Shown here: positions 60,047 through 64,000 of the stretch, piece by piece | Layout: every line of letters starts with the position of its first letter | Position numbering within the stretch: the first letter of the stretch is position 1 | NCBI GenBank assembly: GCA_003117195.1 | Contig: BDSI01000041.1 | Span: forward strand, 720,658-784,657 | Length of the DNA stretch: 64,000 bases | Direction of reading: 5' to 3' | From: Eudorina sp. 2006-703-Eu-15 | Taxonomy: Eukaryota; Chlorophyta; Chlorophyceae; Chlamydomonadales; Volvocaceae | The notes under the pieces: generated by a model | Told to the model about the DNA's origin: nothing | Database searches by the model: none | The model's input: only the letters and a program-made list of their open reading frames with translations | Program-made: the position numbers and the translations under genes

Positions 60047-60892
60047 ATGGCCGTCAGCCTGCGCAACACCGCCTGCTCTGTGCTTCTGAAGGGCAGCGCG
60101 CGCTCTGCAAGGCCCATCCTGCCGGTTCCATCTTTCACCAGCCGTCAGCCCAGTGTTTCGGTCCGGGCCATGTCCGCGAAGCAGGTCATCTCGACGGAGC
60201 ATGCACCGGCCGCGCTTGGGCCCTACTCGCAGGCGATCAAGGCGGGGAACACCGTCTATGTGTCCGGCCAGATTGGAATTGTTCCAGGGACAAAGAACTT
60301 CGCCGCGCCTGACGTTGAGGGGCAGACCGAGCAGGTGCTGAAGAACTTGGGCGCCATCCTCAAGGCCGCTGGCGCCGACTACAAGGACGTTGTGAAGACA
60401 ACCATCCTGCTGGTACGCAGCCAGGCCTCTCAACAAATTCGGGCCAGCGAGCGCTGAGTCTCGGCCGTGGCCGGCAGGAGGGGTCTGGCCTGCCGGCCAC
60501 GGCCGAGACTCAGCGCGCGTGGGGTCGCGTGTTGACTCCTGTGCCACGTATCGGTTCCCCAATCCATATTCCCCACCCTGGCCCCCGTGATCCACTCCCT
60601 AGCGTCCGCAACCCGCATCGACCACTCACTGCGCACCTCCAAACGAACGCCCAGGCCCCCAGGCCGCTGGCGCCCCACGTTCTGAGCCCCTCCCGGTCCC
60701 CTCCCTCCGGTTTCTCCCTCCACACACACACCCACACCCACACCCCAGGCCGACATCGGCGACTTCGCCAAGGTGAACGCCATCTACGCCACCTACTTCA
60801 CGGAGCAGCCTCCGGCCCGGGCCACGTTCGCGGTGAAGGACCTGCCCTTGGGGGCCCGGGTGGAGATCGACGCGGTGGCGGTGCTGCCGTGA
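60047..60892 (+). CDS. RidA: Organelle-targeted RidA (YjgF/UK114) enamine/imine deaminase, 169 residues
   Basis: Two exons, 60047-60412 and 60749-60892 (TGA), join in phase. The ATG at 60047 sits in a good context (TCCACCATGG). About 42 residues form a leader with Arg/Ser/Ala and no acidic residue ([20 protein letters not shown]), followed by [20 protein letters not shown]. Family motifs are complete: [59 protein letters not shown] and [20 protein letters not shown], which includes the conserved Arg that binds the substrate carboxylate. RidA proteins hydrolyse reactive enamines and imines, such as 2-aminoacrylate released by PLP enzymes, and so protect other PLP enzymes. The protein acts as a trimer. 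The leader could be plastid or mitochondrial. The gene is divergent from the DUF4864-like gene. Confidence 0.93.
60451..60516. other. Perfect 28-bp inverted repeat (hairpin) in the RidA intron
   Basis: The left arm 60451-60478 starts GCGCTGAGTCTCGGCCGTGG. The right arm 60489-60516 is its exact reverse complement. The loop is the ten bases AGGGGTCTGG. The left arm begins 38 bases after the 5' splice site. The transcript would form a stable 28-bp stem, the size and place of a possible intronic small-RNA precursor. Confidence 0.85.
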
Positions 60893-63800
60893 AGCTGCTG
60901 ACGCTGACGCTGACGCCCGATGCTCTGCGGGCTGCTACCGCAGGCAGAGCTGGTTGCCTGAGTAGGCGGGCTGTTGCAGGGTTATGGTGGGGGCTGTGAG
61001 GAAACCCGCGGGGACCCCTTGATGCGCTTGATGCGCGCTGCGAGCAGTTCCGAAGGTGGGGTCCTCGGCGCGCGCGCTTCACAAACACAGACACGGACAC
61101 AGACACGGACACGGGCACGGGGCGATAGATGTGGCCAGCTGGCCGCGGAGCTCAGGGCGACCCTGTGATGGTGGTGGGGAGGGTGCTGCCCGCGGACCCC
61201 CTCCGAGCACTCCGCTCCGCTCCGCTGTGGCTTTCCTGAGGAGGGGCGGCACCTGGGGGGGCTGCGGGCTGGAACTGAACTGCGGAACGGCGGATCGTGG
61301 AGGGCGTCTCGAGGGTACCGGCCGGAGGATGAGGAGGAGGTGGAGGAGGTGGAGGTGGAGGAGTGGCCGGTCAAGGACCCTACCCTCCGTCCCTCCCGCT
61401 GCACCCGGTGACCTCGACTGGGCGGCGGAGTCGGGCCCGGCCCCACGGGGTGCCGTCTGTGGATCGGCGCCGCCTGTAGCAGCTGCCCGTTCTCGATGGG
61501 AGTTGCGGTCCGCAGATCCCCAACCGCGACAGGGCCGCGGCGGGGTTGCAGTGCGCGGCTTGGGGCGCGCTCGCAGTCGCATGGGTGGGAGGGGGAGGGC
61601 GGCGATAGGCCACCTGTGGGGCGGGGAGAGGATGAGTGCACCAAGGGAGGGGACTCCCGCTCGCTCCCACCGTGGGAAGGAAAGCGCGGGGGCGCGCTGC
61701 ACCGCGCTGCCTGGCGCGCGGCCAGATCATGCACTGGGGCAATGGATCACCGGTGAGCGGATCGACGCGTCGCGCTCGGACGTGGTTTGGGTTCCTCTCC
61801 ATCGCCATCGGGACGCCCGATTTTGACTTCGCACAGCGCAGCGGCGGGATGGTGGCGGGATGGTGGCGGGATGGTGGCGGGCAGCGCGCAGGCGGTTGCT
61901 GGGGCCGGGGCCGGCGGCAGCTAGAGTCGGCCGCTGTTGGGGCCCAGATGCGATTCGGCGCTCAAATGGGTACACACGCTATGACCCGAGGAGCACGACC
62001 GGCAGGAGCCAAGCTGGGGGGCGGCGACGACCCGCGGTGGCGTCGGGTTGGGCGTCGGATCCGGTGGGGCCCCTCAGGTGGGGTGTGTGTCCTTCTTGGG
62101 GCGGGGCAGGGCGGGGCGGGGGGTTACACCGCACCGTAACTCGGGAGGCGGTCGGGCGGGCGGGGGAGGCCGTGTTTCGGTTCCTGCCTCAGTTCTCGCG
62201 GTTCCCGGACGGCCGGCCGCGGGGGACCAGTTGGATATGGCCCCGGGGTGGCCGCCCGTGGGCCAAGGACAAGGCGTGTCGTACCTCGTACGACGTGGTT
62301 CGTCAGGGTTCACCCTTTTGCGGCCGGGGCAGCGGGCTGGCAACCCACGGCTAGTTTCCGAACCGAGTGCCAGGGCCCGCCGCCACGACCTCCACCGCAG
62401 TCCCCCCCATCCGTCCCCATCCGTGCAGCCATACACCGCCTATAACCCTGCGGCCCGCGACGTCCTCCGTGCAGGTGGGACCCGGACCAACGCGGCTCCG
62501 TGGGGCACATCCACCTCATCCACAGGCGGCGCGGACGCGCCCCGGGGCCCGCAACCGCAGAGCGTGCCACTGCTGCACTCCAGTTTACGGAGGCAAGGAA
62601 CTTGGAACAAGGAACAAGGAATAACGAACAAGGAACCAAGAACAAACAATCAAAATGCGTCGAACTAAGGAAACGAGCGAGTGCGGCGGGGCGCAATGTG
62701 CGCCGCGACCCGAATGGCGGTGTCCGGAGTCACAACGAGCCGACTGCTGGCTGCGGGCTGCTGGTTCCCACCCTGGAGCACCCCGACACGGCGGTACCCT
62801 GGGTGGGGGCCACAGCACACCACCATCTCAGCACCACGTCATCCAATATCATCTCTCTAAACACACCCTGACAACCAATGACACCGAGGATCAACGGCCG
62901 TCAGCCAACCCGGCACTCGGTCTTGGGGGGCAGACAGGGGGCCAAAGCGGCCGGGCACAAACCCCATTTATTTGCACTGTAGCACTCACTCCAGCGCCGA
63001 TTCGGGCAAACACCAGCTGCACTCGCGCTGCCTTGCAACAACACCACGCTCTGCCACTCCGACGCACGCGCTCTGCAGCATGAGCACACGCGGGACGGGT
63101 TTGCCCATGGAGCCCTCGACCTGCTTTCCAGAGTCAATCGGCAGAGGCGAGAAATGCTGCATAACCGAAGAATGCGCGCCGCAGCAGCAACTGGCCGCAC
63201 CGCACCTACTAGTTGCCGTACTGCAGCTATTGTTTGCCATCCCCAAAGCTGCTGCGCGGTCGCGCCACCGCAAGCAACAGCGCGCGTGCTTCCTCCTTCC
63301 CCCAACACACACACGAAAAGGAGACGCAATGTCGGGAGCTGCAAACGCCTGCACCCTCCCTGCGACCTGCCGCCACCAGCACCACCAGCAGCAGCAGCAA
63401 CACCGCCGCCACAGCCACAACCAAACCAACACCACTCCCGCCACCACCGCCACCACCACCACCACCAACACCACCGTCACCAGCAGCACCGCCTCCAGCC
63501 CCTCGCTAAAACGCCAACAACCCAGAACACCATCTCACCAAAAACCACCCAACATCGACCCTGTTACGGTTGACTTCATACCAGGAGCCGCAGGACCCGG
63601 ACAGCCCTGTCCGCGGCATTGACTCATGGTTCCTCTGAGCGCGATGACCCGCGGGTCACACGGACACACTCCACGACGCGGACCGATCCACCCCTCTGTG
63701 GGCTGTCCAGACACCCTAACCACCAAGCTTGCTTGATTGCTTGCTTGTCGCGGAACCGCATGTCACCAACTCACCATGTGTAGACCGGACATCCATCGAG

Positions 63801-64000
63801 CCATGCACCCGCGTCGGTACGATGTCCCGGGGCTGCCATTTTGCTTTGGGCCAGGCGCCGTCGCCACCCACCCTGCCACACGGCAAGCGGACCCTTGGGT
63901 CGTAAGCCGTTGGGTCTGCAACGTAGTCGCTGTAACGGCGACAGGGACTGTCACAACCCGCGACCCATTCATGGGATGAAAGTGCGACGTGCGGCTGCTG
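60893..64000. other. Non-genic, repeat-rich end of the window
   Basis: No domain, family motif or in-phase exon set was found on either strand. The stretch contains GGACAC repeats (61082-61117), purine-rich GGAGGTGGA runs (61325-61365), three copies of GGGATGGTGGC (61848-61880), a GGAACAA-like run (62586-62650) and CAC/CAG-rich sequence (63375-63495). The long open frames here follow the base composition. A gene with a very divergent product cannot be excluded. Confidence 0.4.

Noticed and set aside
61056..61826. A 256-codon plus-strand open frame after RidA
   Set aside because: It consists of Arg/Gly/Ser/Pro runs that follow the base composition, with no domain and no splice partners.

Overview
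This window looks like nuclear DNA of a chlorophycean (volvocine or Chlamydomonas-like) green alga. It is GC-rich, and its genes are broken by many short GT-AG introns, often with GTGAG, GTGCG or GTGGG donors. The proteins carry long Ala, Gly, Gln, Ser and Pro tracts. There are plastid-type leaders, CA/CAG/TTG microsatellites and debris of LINE and DIRS-like retroelements. No bacterial operons, rRNA or tRNA genes were found. All gene models were built by hand, by joining exons whose splice sites and reading phases agree.

Layout. 1-3.5 kb: a conserved protein of unknown function (+), 5' end missing. 4.8-6.7 kb: a PDZ-like protein with a C-terminal membrane anchor (+). 7.8-11.5 kb: a RING-FYVE-SYLF protein (+), complete. 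11.5-18.5 kb: mostly non-genic, with two LINE 3'-end fragments, a CTAG-rich block and a minisatellite. 18.5-26.0 kb: a secreted, single-pass EGF-repeat protein (-), with a DIRS-type reverse transcriptase scrap in one intron. 26.5-46.6 kb: a giant 29-exon gene (+) for a predicted 4,707-residue protein with leucine-rich repeats, a nine-module hendecad coiled coil, Sfi1-like Trp repeats and long disordered regions; it is probably centrosomal or ciliary. 48.2-54.9 kb: a single gene (-) that appears to fuse an LDH2-family dehydrogenase to cystathionine beta-lyase behind a plastid-like leader. 55.7-58.8 kb: a DUF4864-like protein (-), 5' end unresolved. 60.0-60.9 kb: organelle-targeted RidA (+), with a perfect 28-bp hairpin in its only intron. 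60.9-64 kb: no supportable gene.

How the genes may work together. The EGF gene and the giant gene are head to head across about 430 bp. The lyase half of the fusion should release 2-aminoacrylate/iminopropionate, which is the classical RidA substrate. The LDH2 superfamily reduces 2-oxo acids and cyclic imines. A fused reductase-lyase with RidA about 5 kb away, both with organelle-type leaders, is the most system-like feature here. The functional link is inference.
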